DNA of 14,613 nucleotides. Source: Io17-Chloro-G2 sp034428715 (lineage in GTDB: Bacteria > Chloroflexota > Dehalococcoidia > Lucifugimonadales > UBA3495). The notes under the pieces were generated by a model. It was given only the letters and a program-made list of their open reading frames with translations. It was not told where the DNA came from and made no database searches. The stretch is taken from the NCBI GenBank assembly GCA_034428715.1, contig DAOUHE010000265.1:1-14613 (forward strand), read 5' to 3'. The position numbers were made by a program, and so were the translations under genes. This document shows, one piece after another, positions 6,551 to 14,613 of the stretch (position 1 is the stretch's first letter; each line of letters starts with the position of its first letter).

Positions 6551-6643
6551 CATTTAGTGGGCGGCGTTGCAGCTAGCGGAAAAGATTCGGCCTAAACCAC
6601 AATTCCGGTCAACCCCGCACTGGAACCACCTCTCCATCCCGAT

Positions 6644-6649
6644 TATACT
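6644..6649 (+). promoter_or_regulatory. -10 box placing transcription start at the ATG of the LuxR regulator
   Basis: TATACT differs from consensus by one base and ends six bases before the A of the ATG at 6656, so transcription would start at or next to the start codon. No Shine-Dalgarno sequence is present upstream, as expected for a leaderless mRNA. The -35 region (TGGAAC at 6621-6626, 17-base spacer) is a poor match. Confidence 0.55.
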
Positions 6650-6655
6650 GGCGGC

Positions 6656-9646
6656 ATGGCAGAGCCACTGTCCCAACCAGGCAGAAGTTCGATTCCCCCT
6701 GGCCAGTCGCGGAACGTCTTCGTCGGTCGTCAGCGGGAGTTGACCGAACTTACGGCTGCTCTAGAGGAAGCACTGTCTGGCAAGGGGCGGCTGATGATGC
6801 TGATGGGGGAGCCGGGCATCGGCAAGACGCGTACCACCCAAGAGCTTGCATCCTACGCCGAGCGTCAAGGCGCCAAAGTGCTTTGGGGCCGTTGCTACGA
6901 ACGGGAGGGCGTCCCTCCATATTGGCCTTGGGTCCAAGCCATGCGGGCCTACATCAAATCGGCCAGTGCCGAACAGCTTATCGCAGAGTTAGGCCGCGGA
7001 GCCGCCGCCATCGCCGATGTCATTCCAGAGATACATGACAAGATCCCGGACCTTAAGCTTTCGCGGTCCCAGGAGCCTGAAGCGGCCCGTTTCCGCCTTT
7101 TCGACTCAATCACTACATTCCTGAAGAACGCGGCTCAAAATCAGCCATTGATGCTAGTGCTGGACGACCTTCACTGGGCAGACCGGTCGTCTCTGTCATT
7201 GCTGGAGTTCGTGGCACGAGAGTTGGGGGAGTCCCGGCTTTTGCTGGTGGGCTGCTATCGCGACACCGAGCTTTCCCGGCAGCATCCCCTGGCGGAGACC
7301 CTGGCCCAGTTATCCCGGGAGCCAGTCTTTCGGCGCCAGGTGCTTCGCGGTTTAGGTCAAGATGAATTTGGGCAATACATCGCGTCTGCCACCGGCTTCC
7401 AACTTTCCCCCGAGTTAACAGGCGCCATATATGCCCATACCGAAGGCAACCCGTTTTTCATGACCGAAGTGATCAAGCTGCTGGAAGAAAGCGGCGAATT
7501 GACCGCCGGGCACATAGGCGCTAGCGAAGAACTGAGGGTTCCAGAAGGCGTCCGGGACGTAATCGGCCAGCGTCTCAATAGGCTGTCGCAGCAGTGTAAT
7601 GATGTGCTGACCACGGCATCCATCATCGGGCGCGAGTTCGATTTCCGGCTGCTGCGAATCCTTAGCGGCGAGCTGTCCGAAGACCAAATTCTCCAGATGG
7701 TGGATGAGGCGTTATCCTTTCATTTGATCGAAGACGTGCCCGGCCAAATGGACCGCTACCAGTTCGTCCATGCCCTTGTTCAGCAGACGTTGGCGGAGGA
7801 GGTAAACACCAGCCGCAGCGTGCGGCTGCACGCCCGGATCGCGGAAGCCTTGGAATCCTTGTACGGAGGGGAGGCGGAGGCCCATGCCTCGGAATTGGCT
7901 CACCATTTCGCCGAGGCTCAGACATCTATTGGTCCCACTAAATTAGTGCGCTACTCCTCGGTCGCGGGAGAACAGGCTTTAGCCGCCTACGCTTATGAGG
8001 ACGCGCTGGCGCATTTTGAAAAAGGCTTGGTTGCGCGAGACATAGCTCTGTCCGGAACAGAAACGGCTCCCGATGAAGAGGGCGCGAATCTGCTGTTCGG
8101 CCTGGCGCGGGCCCAGGCCACCACCCGGGAACGGCACAATGTAGAAGAGGCAGCGACGACCCTGCGGCGCGCCTTCGAGTATTTTGATCAGTCAGGAAAT
8201 GTATCCCGTGCGGTGGCCGTAGCAGAAATCACACCTGGCGGGACGACAAGGGACCTCATTGAAAGGGCTCTGGCTATGATCTCCCCGGATAGCCACCAGG
8301 CTGGCCTCCTCCTGTCCCTCCACGGCGTTCATTTTGGACAGTTGGAAGGCGGCTACGATACCGCCCAGGAGTCCTTTAGGCGGGCCCTAACAATCGCCCG
8401 GCGGGAGGGTGACGAGACTTTGGCGATTCGGACGCGGGCCTCGGCAGCCCATCTTGCCTACGGGATGCTTCGTCATGATGAATGCCTCCAATGGAGCCTG
8501 AGCGCCATCGAACTGGCCCGGCGCATCGCCGATCCCCTCGCCGAAGTCATGGCGCGCTACTACGCAGGGGGGGCACATCTCATCCAGGGGAATATTGAAG
8601 AAGCCGCTCGGCACCCCACCGAGTTATTGCCAGTTGCGGAGAAGGTACGAGACCGCTTATGGCTCACCCAGGCGATCTGGAGGAACGACACATTATATAA
8701 CTTGGCGGGCGATTGGCGAACGGCCCGGGAATTCAACGACCGTGGGCTAGCGATTTCGGCCCAGTCGTTGAATCTCCTTTGCAGTAGAGTTTTGTTGGAA
8801 TACGAGGTGGGAGAGTTTGGGCAGGGGGAAGCCTATTTGAACCGGCTGATCAAGGCGATGGAGTTCGTTTCACCGGGTAGCAATGATTACGGGTTCCCCG
8901 CCGCGGTGCTACTCCTGGCCGACCGTATCACCGGCGACGCTAGGTGGACCGAACTGGCCGAGGAAGCCGCCAATCGAGCGGTCGCCGCGGCGACGCCTCC
9001 TTTAGGTATGATTCCGGCCCGGGCAGCTCTTGGGTTGGTGGCCGCTGTTCGGGGCGATGCCGATTCAGCGGGTGAGCAATACCTGATCGTTCAGGAATAT
9101 CGAGGTATCGCCCTGCCGGGCATCCTCCGGTCCGTCGACCTGTTATTGGGGATTATAAGCCAAACGATGCGCAACCTTGACCAAGCCGCATCCCACTTCG
9201 AGGACGCCCGGGCTTTTTGCCGCAAGGCGGGCTACCGGCCCGAGCTCGCCTGGACCTGCTGCGACTATGCCGACCTATTGATGGTAGGAGCGGGTTTAAA
9301 ACCCGCCTATACGAACTCAGAAAAATCGGTGGCCCTTTTGGATGAGTCGCTGTCAATCGCCACCGAGCTGGGCATGACACCCTTGATGGAGAGGGTGACC
9401 GAACGCCTGGAGCAGGTTCAGGCCATGCCCGAACCGGCCCCAGTCTACCCCGGCGGCCTCACCGAAAGAGAGGTGGAGGTGCTGCGGCTTATCGCTTCGG
9501 GCAATACTAACCTGGAGATAGCCGAAGAACTGGTCATAGCAGAGGGAACGGCGCGCAGGCACGTGGCCAACATTTACGAAAAGATCGGCGCCGCCAACCG
9601 GGTGGAGGCGGCTGCATATGCAGGGCAGCATGGGCTTTCCCAGTAA
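6656..9646 (+). CDS. STAND/AAA-ATPase transcriptional regulator with LuxR-type HTH
   Basis: This 996-residue signal-integrating regulator resembles the MalT/LAL class. An N-terminal ATPase module begins FVGRQRELTEL (22-32). It carries a P-loop GEPGIGKT (51-58), Walker B LMLVLDD (165-171), and downstream ATPase-family blocks such as HTEGNPFFMTEV and LRVPEGVRDVIGQRLNRL. The middle (about 400-900) is alpha-helical and TPR-like, the usual ligand- or partner-sensing part. Residues 932-996 are a LuxR/GerE HTH: GGLTEREVEVLRLIASGNTNLEIAEELVIAEGTARRHVANIYEKIG. In this class nucleotide and inducer binding drive oligomerisation and DNA binding; the inducer is unknown here. A near-consensus -10 box suggests leaderless expression. 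The tandem paralogue at 9660 follows after 13 bases. Residues 876-886 (MVGAGLKPAYT) come from a palindromic repeat inserted into the coding sequence in a poorly conserved loop. Confidence 0.93.
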   Translation: MAEPLSQPGRSSIPPGQSRNVFVGRQRELTELTAALEEALSGKGRLMMLMGEPGIGKTRTTQELASYAERQGAKVLWGRCYEREGVPPYWPWVQAMRAYIKSASAEQLIAELGRGAAAIADVIPEIHDKIPDLKLSRSQEPEAARFRLFDSITTFLKNAAQNQPLMLVLDDLHWADRSSLSLLEFVARELGESRLLLVGCYRDTELSRQHPLAETLAQLSREPVFRRQVLRGLGQDEFGQYIASATGFQLSPELTGAIYAHTEGNPFFMTEVIKLLEESGELTAGHIGASEELRVPEGVRDVIGQRLNRLSQQCNDVLTTASIIGREFDFRLLRILSGELSEDQILQMVDEALSFHLIEDVPGQMDRYQFVHALVQQTLAEEVNTSRSVRLHARIAEALESLYGGEAEAHASELAHHFAEAQTSIGPTKLVRYSSVAGEQALAAYAYEDALAHFEKGLVARDIALSGTETAPDEEGANLLFGLARAQATTRERHNVEEAATTLRRAFEYFDQSGNVSRAVAVAEITPGGTTRDLIERALAMISPDSHQAGLLLSLHGVHFGQLEGGYDTAQESFRRALTIARREGDETLAIRTRASAAHLAYGMLRHDECLQWSLSAIELARRIADPLAEVMARYYAGGAHLIQGNIEEAARHPTELLPVAEKVRDRLWLTQAIWRNDTLYNLAGDWRTAREFNDRGLAISAQSLNLLCSRVLLEYEVGEFGQGEAYLNRLIKAMEFVSPGSNDYGFPAAVLLLADRITGDARWTELAEEAANRAVAAATPPLGMIPARAALGLVAAVRGDADSAGEQYLIVQEYRGIALPGILRSVDLLLGIISQTMRNLDQAASHFEDARAFCRKAGYRPELAWTCCDYADLLMVGAGLKPAYTNSEKSVALLDESLSIATELGMTPLMERVTERLEQVQAMPEPAPVYPGGLTEREVEVLRLIASGNTNLEIAEELVIAEGTARRHVANIYEKIGAANRVEAAAYAGQHGLSQ
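9284..9312 (+). repeat. Palindromic repeat element inside the LuxR regulator gene
   Basis: The core GCGGGTTTAAAACCCGC (9290-9306) has perfect 8-base arms around a central A. Outer bases GTAGGA and CTATAC extend an imperfect symmetry to about 29 bases. Read in the gene's frame it encodes VGAGLKPAYT, a peptide I know as a recurrent product of GTAGG-GCGGGTTT-type dispersed palindromes in environmental bacterial genomes. The tandem paralogue has no such palindrome at the matching place and is four codons shorter there. Confidence 0.75.
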
Positions 9647-9659
9647 GGGTCTTATACAA

Positions 9660-12600
9660 ATGGTAGATGACGAGTCTAAGCCACGCCAAATGCCGCCGGC
9701 CGCCCGTCGGCCAGGTGCGGTCTTCGTAGGCCGCCAGCGGGAGTTGGCGGAGCTTAATACTGCCCGGGAGGAAGCCCTGTCCGGCCAAGGACGGCTGGTC
9801 ATGTTGGTGGGCGAGCCAGGCATCGGCAAGACGCGCTCCACCCAGGAACTGGCAGCCTACGCGGAGAACCGTGGCGCGCGGGTCTTCTCGGGCCGGTGCT
9901 ACGAAGAAGAAGGTACCCACCTACTGGCCATGGGTCCAGGCCATGCGGGCCTACGTCCAACGAACCAACGCGGAACAACTCATCACAGAGATGGGTCCCG
10001 GCGCCGGCGACATTGCCGAGATCGTCCCGGACATTCGGGGTAAACTACCGGATTTGGAAAAGCCCCCGGCCCTGGAACCCCAGGCGGCCCGTTTCCGCCT
10101 TTTCGATTCAATCACGACGTTCCTGAAGGACGCAGCGCAGAACCAGCCCTTGATGCTCGTCCTAGACGACCTCCATTGGGCAGACCGGTCATCTTTGTCA
10201 CTGCTTGAGTTCCTGGCACGAGAGCTGGGCGAGTCCCGGCTTTTGCTGGTGGGCTGCTATCGTGACACAGGGCTTTCCCGGCAGCATCCCCTGGCCGAGA
10301 CGCTGGCCCAGTTGTCACGGGAGCCAATCTTTCGGCGCCAAACGCTCCGCGGCCTGGCTGAGGATGAATTTGAGCAATTCATCGAAGCAACCACCGGTTT
10401 CGAGCTTGCCCGGCAGCTGACCGGCACCCTTTATGCCCACACCGAGGGCAATCCTTTTTTCATGACCGAAGTGATCAGGTTGCTATCGGAAAGTGGCGAA
10501 TTGACCGCCGAGCACATCGGCACACCCGAAGGTCTGAGAATACCGGAAGGGGTCCGGGAGGTAATCGAGCAACGTCTCAACCGGCTATCTGATGAATGTA
10601 GCCAGGTGTTGACCACCGCCTCCATCATAGGCCGGGAATTCGATTTCCGGCTGTTGGGCAGCCTGATCGAAAACATCGGCGAGGACCAATTGTTGGGCGC
10701 CGTAGACGAAGCGGTGAGCGCTCGATCGATCGAGGAGGTATCCAACCGGGCGGAACGCTTCCAGTTCAGCCACGCCCTGATCCAGCAGACTCTCGCTGAA
10801 GAGATGACCACCACCCGGAGGGTGTGATTGCATGTCCGGATTGGCGAGGTTTTGGAAGAGCTATACGGGACCGACGCGGAGTCCCACGCCGCTGAGTTGG
10901 CCCACCATTTCGCCGAAGCCCAGACGTTAACTGGCCCGGATAAGCTGGTGCGCTATTCGCTTTTGGCTGGGGAACGGGCGCTGGCTTCTAATGCCTGGGA
11001 GGACGCACTTACACATTTTGAAAGAGGCTTGGTTGCCCGGGACCTATCCCTTTCCGGAACGGAGGCGGCTCCAGACTAAGAAGCAGCGAAACTGCTGTTC
11101 GGACTGGCGCGGGCCCAGTCCACCACCTTCAACCCGGATCGGCTTGAAGAAACGTTCGCCACCCTAAGCCGCGCCTTCGAGTATTACGCCGAGACGGGGA
11201 ATGTCGCCCAGGCGGTGGCCGCCGCGGAGTTCCTAATCGCGGCCCCGGCTTATTTGATCCCAGGGCTCGCCGAACTTTTAGCCCGTGCTCTTACTCTGGT
11301 CCCGGCCGATTCCCACGAGGCGGGGCGACTCCTCTCTCGCTACGGCGGGGTCCTTGGAGGTGGGGAAGGCGACTACGAGGGCGCTCAACATGCCCTGGAG
11401 CGGGCCACTGCCATCGCCAGGCGTGGGGGGACGTAGCATTGGAAGTGGCGACCCTGACCAATGCCGCCGTTGTGAGCGGGACCCACCAGCGCTGGCAAGA
11501 GAGCGTAGACAATGGGCTGCGAGCCATCGAATTGGCCGCTGGTCGTGATTTCCCTCTTTTCAGAACATGGAATTCTCGTTGGCGGGCTGCGATGAGCGCT
11601 CTTCATATGGGTGATCCTGATGCTGCCCGTCCCCACACTTTGTTCATGATCGACCGTGCGGAGGAGCGGACCACTTCCCGAGCAGCCGCCGGTCACGGGT
11701 TTGCGGTGGCGACATATTTGTCGTTCCTTGAGGGAGATTGGAATGCCAGCCGTCAATATAGCGACCGGGGCATGGAGCGATCACCCGCAAATCCGCATCT
11801 CCTAATGCTCCGGGCTGTATTGGAACATGAGACGGGGGACTCCGCCCAAGGAGACATCCATCTTGAGCATCTCCTGGCGGCGGCGGACCGGCCTGGACCA
11901 GTGCTATCCTGGGCATGGGGAATGGCGACAGCAGCAGTGGCGCGCATCACCGCTGTCCCTGGCCGCTTGGAAATAGCCGAGGCAGCCCCCAAGACGGTTC
12001 TTTCAGATCAGGGTTCTGGCCGTGCTATGGCCGGGTATGCCGAGGCAGGCTTGGCCCTGTTGGCCGTGCAGAAGGGTGACCAGTCTACAGCGGAGGAGTA
12101 TTATGCTTATCTTCTAGGACAGCGAGCCACGATGATTTTATCATCGGTCGACCGCTTGCTCGGTCTCCTGTCCCAGACAATGGGCAACTCGGACCGGGCG
12201 GCGGCACACTTCGAGGACGCGCCGGCCTTCAGCCGCAAGGCGGGCTACCGGCCCGAGCTGGCCTGGATTTGCTGCGACTACGCAGATGCCCTCCATGAGC
12301 GCAACGGCCCGGAGGACCGGGCCAAGGCCTCGGCGCTGTTGTACAAATCTTTGGCCATCTCCACCCATTTGGGTATGCGGCCTTTGATGGAGCGGGTGAG
12401 CGTAAGGTTGGAGCGAATCAACGCCCGGCCTATGCCGGCCCCCGCCTCCCCCGGAGGCCTCACCGAACGAGAGGTGGAGGTGCTACGCCTCCTCGCCACC
12501 GGCAAGACAAACTTGGAGATAGCCGATGAACTGGTCATAGCGGAGGGAACGGCGCGCAGGCACGTGGCCAACATCTACGAGAAGATCGGCGCCGCCAACC

Positions 12601-12728
12601 GGGTGGAGGCGGCATCATATGCCGCCCATCAAGGGCTTTCGCAGTCGGGGTTCCGGCCAAGAACGCCGGCTATTGGATCCTTCCTCCTGGAATGTTCACC
12701 CACGCGCTCATCTCGTGGGGCAGGGTGA
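9660..12728 (+). pseudogene. Tandem paralogue of the LuxR-type STAND ATPase regulator, degenerate
   Basis: This copy runs parallel to the gene at 6656 over its whole length, from FVGRQRELAEL and the P-loop GEPGIGKT to the LuxR HTH ending AASYAAHQGLSQ (about 12644). Five lesions are visible. Two bases are missing near 9914 (after RCYEEEG, shifting the frame). CGA or CGG became TGA at 10825. GAA became TAA at 11077. One G is missing from a G run near 11425-11430. At 12645 the terminal stop of the sister gene is replaced by TCG, so the frame runs on to 12728 and overlaps the convergent dehydrogenase gene. The ATG at 9660 lies 13 bases after the upstream stop with only a weak AAGGG, so translation was probably coupled. 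Single-base indels could be sequencing errors, but two separate nonsense codons argue for true decay. The ATPase block stays intact from about 9915 to 10824 and the HTH half from 11439 onward. Confidence 0.88.
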
Positions 12729-13746
12729 CGGGCTCCGCTTTGGTCACATAGGACGGCGTGAGCTTTTTGATAGAGTTGACGCCCATCAGCCCCATGGCGA
12801 TGCGTATCTCCTCCTCCAATATCTCCAGTACCCGGACCGCTCCCTCAGTTCCGTTGGCAGCCAGGCCCCAGGCCTGAAGCTTTCCGATGGCCACCGCCTT
12901 AGCGCCCAAGGCCACGGCTTTGACCACGTCGCTTCCCCGTTGCACTCCACCGTCGACAACTATCTCAGCCTTGTCTCCGACGACGTCCACTATCTCAGGA
13001 AGCATGTCAATCGTTCCTAGCCCATGGTCCAACTGGCGGCCGCCGTGATTCGATACCCAAATGACATCGACGCCGTGCTCCAACGCCATGGCGGCATCGG
13101 CGGCGGTGGCGATCCCTTTTAGCATGAACGGAAGCCCGGCATACTCTTTTATCCTGTCGATGCTTTCCCACGTCACCGATGCCTGCCATACAGGGTCACG
13201 GGGGTTGCGCTGGGAAACGGGGGTCCAGCGGGTCAGCAGCGACCGCTCCCGCCGGCTGTAGGTAGCAGTATCGACGGTTATGCAGAACCCTTTGTAACAG
13301 GCCGCTTTCACCCGGTCTATCATTTCTTTGGTCCACTCCCAATCCCCGTGGATGTAGAGTTGGAACATATTGGAGGGGCCACTGGCGGCGGCGATTTCTT
13401 CCAGGGACGGCAGGGTCACCGAGCTCACGACGTGCGTCGTGCCAAACTCAGCGGCTGCCCTGGCGGCGTCGGCCCCGCCCTCGGGAATGAATACCTGCAG
13501 CGAGCCAATGGGGGCTAGGATCACCGGGATCCGTAGGGAATGCCCAAGAAAGGTGGTCGAAGTGTCAACCTTGGATACGTCCTCCAGCACCCTGGGCCTA
13601 AAGGCCACCCGGTCGAACGCCAGGCGGTTGCGCCGCATGGTCGTCTCTGACTCCGAAGCGCCCACCAGGTAATCCCAGGGGCCCTGGGAAAGGCGCTTCC
13701 GTGCCTCCCGCACAATCTCTTCATTGCTTACAAATTCTGGACTCAA
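12670..13746 (-). CDS. FMN-dependent alpha-hydroxy acid dehydrogenase/oxidase
   Basis: This 358-residue protein is full length for the family of glycolate oxidase, L-lactate dehydrogenase (LldD) and related TIM-barrel flavoenzymes, which oxidise 2-hydroxy acids to 2-oxo acids. The active-site set is present: Y26 in WDYLVGA, the FMN-side motif ILAPIG (77-81), Y131 in FQLYIHG, D160 with R165/R166 (ITVDTATYSRRE), K210 in MLKG, and H234 and R237 in SNHGGRQLDHG. The FMN-phosphate loop reads VVDGGVQRGSDVVKAVALGAKAVAIGK (about 263-289), with the usual second Arg position kept as R270. The substrate cannot be told from sequence. The start is TTG at 13746, supported by TAAGGAG (13754-13760) with a 7-base spacer. 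The gene stands alone and converges on the LuxR pseudogene, whose read-through tail overlaps its last 59 bases. Confidence 0.93.
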   Translation of the reverse strand: MSPEFVSNEEIVREARKRLSQGPWDYLVGASESETTMRRNRLAFDRVAFRPRVLEDVSKVDTSTTFLGHSLRIPVILAPIGSLQVFIPEGGADAARAAAEFGTTHVVSSVTLPSLEEIAAASGPSNMFQLYIHGDWEWTKEMIDRVKAACYKGFCITVDTATYSRRERSLLTRWTPVSQRNPRDPVWQASVTWESIDRIKEYAGLPFMLKGIATAADAAMALEHGVDVIWVSNHGGRQLDHGLGTIDMLPEIVDVVGDKAEIVVDGGVQRGSDVVKAVALGAKAVAIGKLQAWGLAANGTEGAVRVLEILEEEIRIAMGLMGVNSIKKLTPSYVTKAEPVTLPHEMSAWVNIPGGRIQ

Positions 13747-14146
13747 TCTAGGTCTCCTTACGGCTGTGGGTTCGTCTGGCCATCACCTCGGATGGGGTTC
13801 CAATCCTAGTATATCCCCACAACGGCCTTGGCCGGAAAATCTGCTATCCCCACGCGGGACCTGGACGGGCGCCGTCAGACCAGGATCGTCGGAACTAGGA
13901 GTTCGGGAACGGACTGCCCTACGATTTGCCGGACGGTTGACACAGCCGTAGACCAATGTGAGCGTTTGCCTTTCATCCCGATAGTTGGGAGGTCCTCCTG
14001 TATAGCGGCGAAGGCCGATCTGGCGGCCGATCCCCTCGCCGAATTTCGAATCCGTGATTTGCGTTGATTTCGCGTTAGGCTGGGCGCCGATGCTTCCAGT
14101 GTTATAATCCCGGAAACAAAACTGGAAACGAACTGGCGGGTAGCAG
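13747..14146. other. Non-coding stretch upstream of the dehydrogenase
   Basis: No gene is recognisable. A minus-strand TATACT (13808-13813) could be the -10 box of the dehydrogenase promoter with a leader of about 55 bases, but no good -35 box accompanies it. A TTGACA at 13937-13942 has no matching -10. An 18-base exact match (14026-14043) to the LuxR regulator gene, in the same codon frame, hints at a tiny relic of that family. Confidence 0.4.
14100..14108 (+). promoter_or_regulatory. Extended -10 promoter upstream of the last LuxR fragment
   Basis: TGTTATAAT is an exact extended -10 element (TGnTATAAT), so a -35 box is not needed; none is visible. Transcription would start near 14115, about 30 bases before an ATG at 14147 whose frame (MIQDRTSRDAG) does not match the LuxR family and is out of frame with the fragment that follows. 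Confidence 0.45.
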
Positions 14147-14174
14147 ATGATCCAGGACAGAACAAGCCGGGACG

Positions 14175-14455
14175 CCGGGACGGTACCAGTTCACCCATGC
14201 TCTGATTCAGGAGACGCTAGCTCAGGAGCTATCCGCGACGCGGCGGGCCAGGTTGCACGCCCGAATCGCCCAGGCACTGGAGGAGATGTACGGTACAAAC
14301 GGCCAGGCCCACGCCGCCGAGTTGGCCCAACACTTCGCCGAGGCTGAATTGGTCCTCGGTCCTACCAAACTGGTGCGCTACTCGCTGCTGGCTGGCGAAA
14401 GAGCAGTGGCTGCCTTCGCCTACGAAGATGCACTTGCTCATTTTGAACGGGGATT
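14175..14455 (+). pseudogene. LuxR-type STAND ATPase regulator, second internal fragment
   Basis: From about GRYQFTHALIQETLAQEL to EDALAHFERGL this frame matches about residues 363-455 of the intact regulator, that is the end of the ATPase module and the start of the helical region. Shared blocks include RLHARIAQALEEMYG, HAAELAQHFAEAE and KLVRYSLLAGERAVAAFAYEDALAHFE. It starts without its own initiation site and stops abruptly near 14455, where transposase DNA in the opposite direction begins. The frame itself runs on to a TAG at 14466-14468. It differs from both long copies, so it comes from a further paralogue, not from a simple duplication of either. Confidence 0.85.
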
Positions 14456-14613
14456 ACCCAAGTTATAGGCCATGATGAACAGCCCCAGCCTGACCTGATT
14501 GGCCACGAACTTGTGGCAGGACAACCTCGTCCAGTTCAGGGCGTGCTTTCCCTCTTTTATCCATTGCTCCGCCGTGCCTCGGCCGTTGTAGAAGCGGACT
14601 ATCCCTATAGTTG
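14438..14613 (-). mobile_element. IS1380-family transposase, C-terminal fragment (continues beyond window)
   Basis: On the minus strand, from the window edge, 57 codons read TIGIVRFYNGRGTAEQWIKEG, then LNWTRLSCHKFVANQVRLGLFIMAYNLGN. This is the C-terminal signature of IS1380-type DDE transposases, with the RGTAEQWIKEGK block around the last catalytic Glu and the AYNLGN tail. The family normally continues FLRRL. Here the match stops at LGN (about 14455), and four unrelated residues lead to a TGA at 14438, inside the LuxR fragment. The 3' end and terminal inverted repeat of the element are thus missing. The upstream part lies outside the window, so whether the transposase is otherwise complete cannot be judged. 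Confidence 0.85.

Noticed and set aside
9653..9658. TATACA as a -10 box for the tandem regulator copy
   Set aside because: It ends one base before the ATG, so transcription would start inside the gene; co-transcription with the upstream copy is simpler.
13875..14198. 107-codon minus-strand open frame
   Set aside because: No recognisable motif, no ribosome binding site, and it overlaps a good plus-strand promoter element and the start of a regulator fragment.

Overview
The window looks like part of a Chloroflexota genome, probably a SAR202- or Dehalococcoidia-like lineage from a metagenome or single cell. The reasons are a large STAND/AAA-ATPase regulator with a LuxR-type helix-turn-helix present in several copies, a UGSC-motif selenoprotein, an FMN-dependent 2-hydroxyacid dehydrogenase, and a short EmrA-like adaptor with no obvious outer-membrane partner. 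The lineage is inferred from protein style and not proven.

Region 1-3100. A possible 41-residue basic peptide gene lies on the minus strand (290-415). It is followed by a MarR-controlled efflux operon: a near-consensus promoter with a perfect 15-bp operator, marR, an EmrA/HlyD-like adaptor, and an EmrB-like MFS transporter that breaks off after about 112 residues. At the break (about 2459-2465) the sequence switches to the opposite strand and to the 5' half of an aquaporin gene.

Region 3100-4600. A fragment of the LuxR/ATPase family, cut at both ends, abuts an unrecognised exported or membrane-anchored protein. That protein is built from two interleaved repeat types (VAGYADMSEEN units and a 37-residue ENTGTFDWSD unit) and is closed by a strong intrinsic terminator.

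Region 4600-6550. One 574-residue selenoprotein gene spans 4801-6525. Its in-frame UGA at 5107 is read as selenocysteine in a U-G-G-C-T-S-W motif, and a two-part stem-loop of the bacterial SECIS type starts right after the UGA. Standard gene calling would split it into a 102-residue fragment and a 461-residue protein.

Region 6550-12730. An intact 996-residue LuxR/ATPase regulator, apparently on a leaderless mRNA, carries a palindromic repeat inside its reading frame. Thirteen bases downstream lies a tandem paralogue with two frameshifts, two stop codons and a lost terminal stop.

Region 12670-14613. A complete FMN-dependent 2-hydroxyacid dehydrogenase on the minus strand converges on the pseudogene. 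A non-coding stretch follows, then a fourth LuxR/ATPase fragment, joined head-on to the 3' end of an IS1380-type transposase that leaves the window.

The window therefore mixes a few complete functions (efflux control, a selenoprotein, a regulator, an oxidoreductase) with at least five abrupt joins between partial genes. Such joins may be real decay and recombination around LuxR paralogues and insertion sequences, or chimeras from whole-genome amplification or assembly. The sequence alone cannot separate these.
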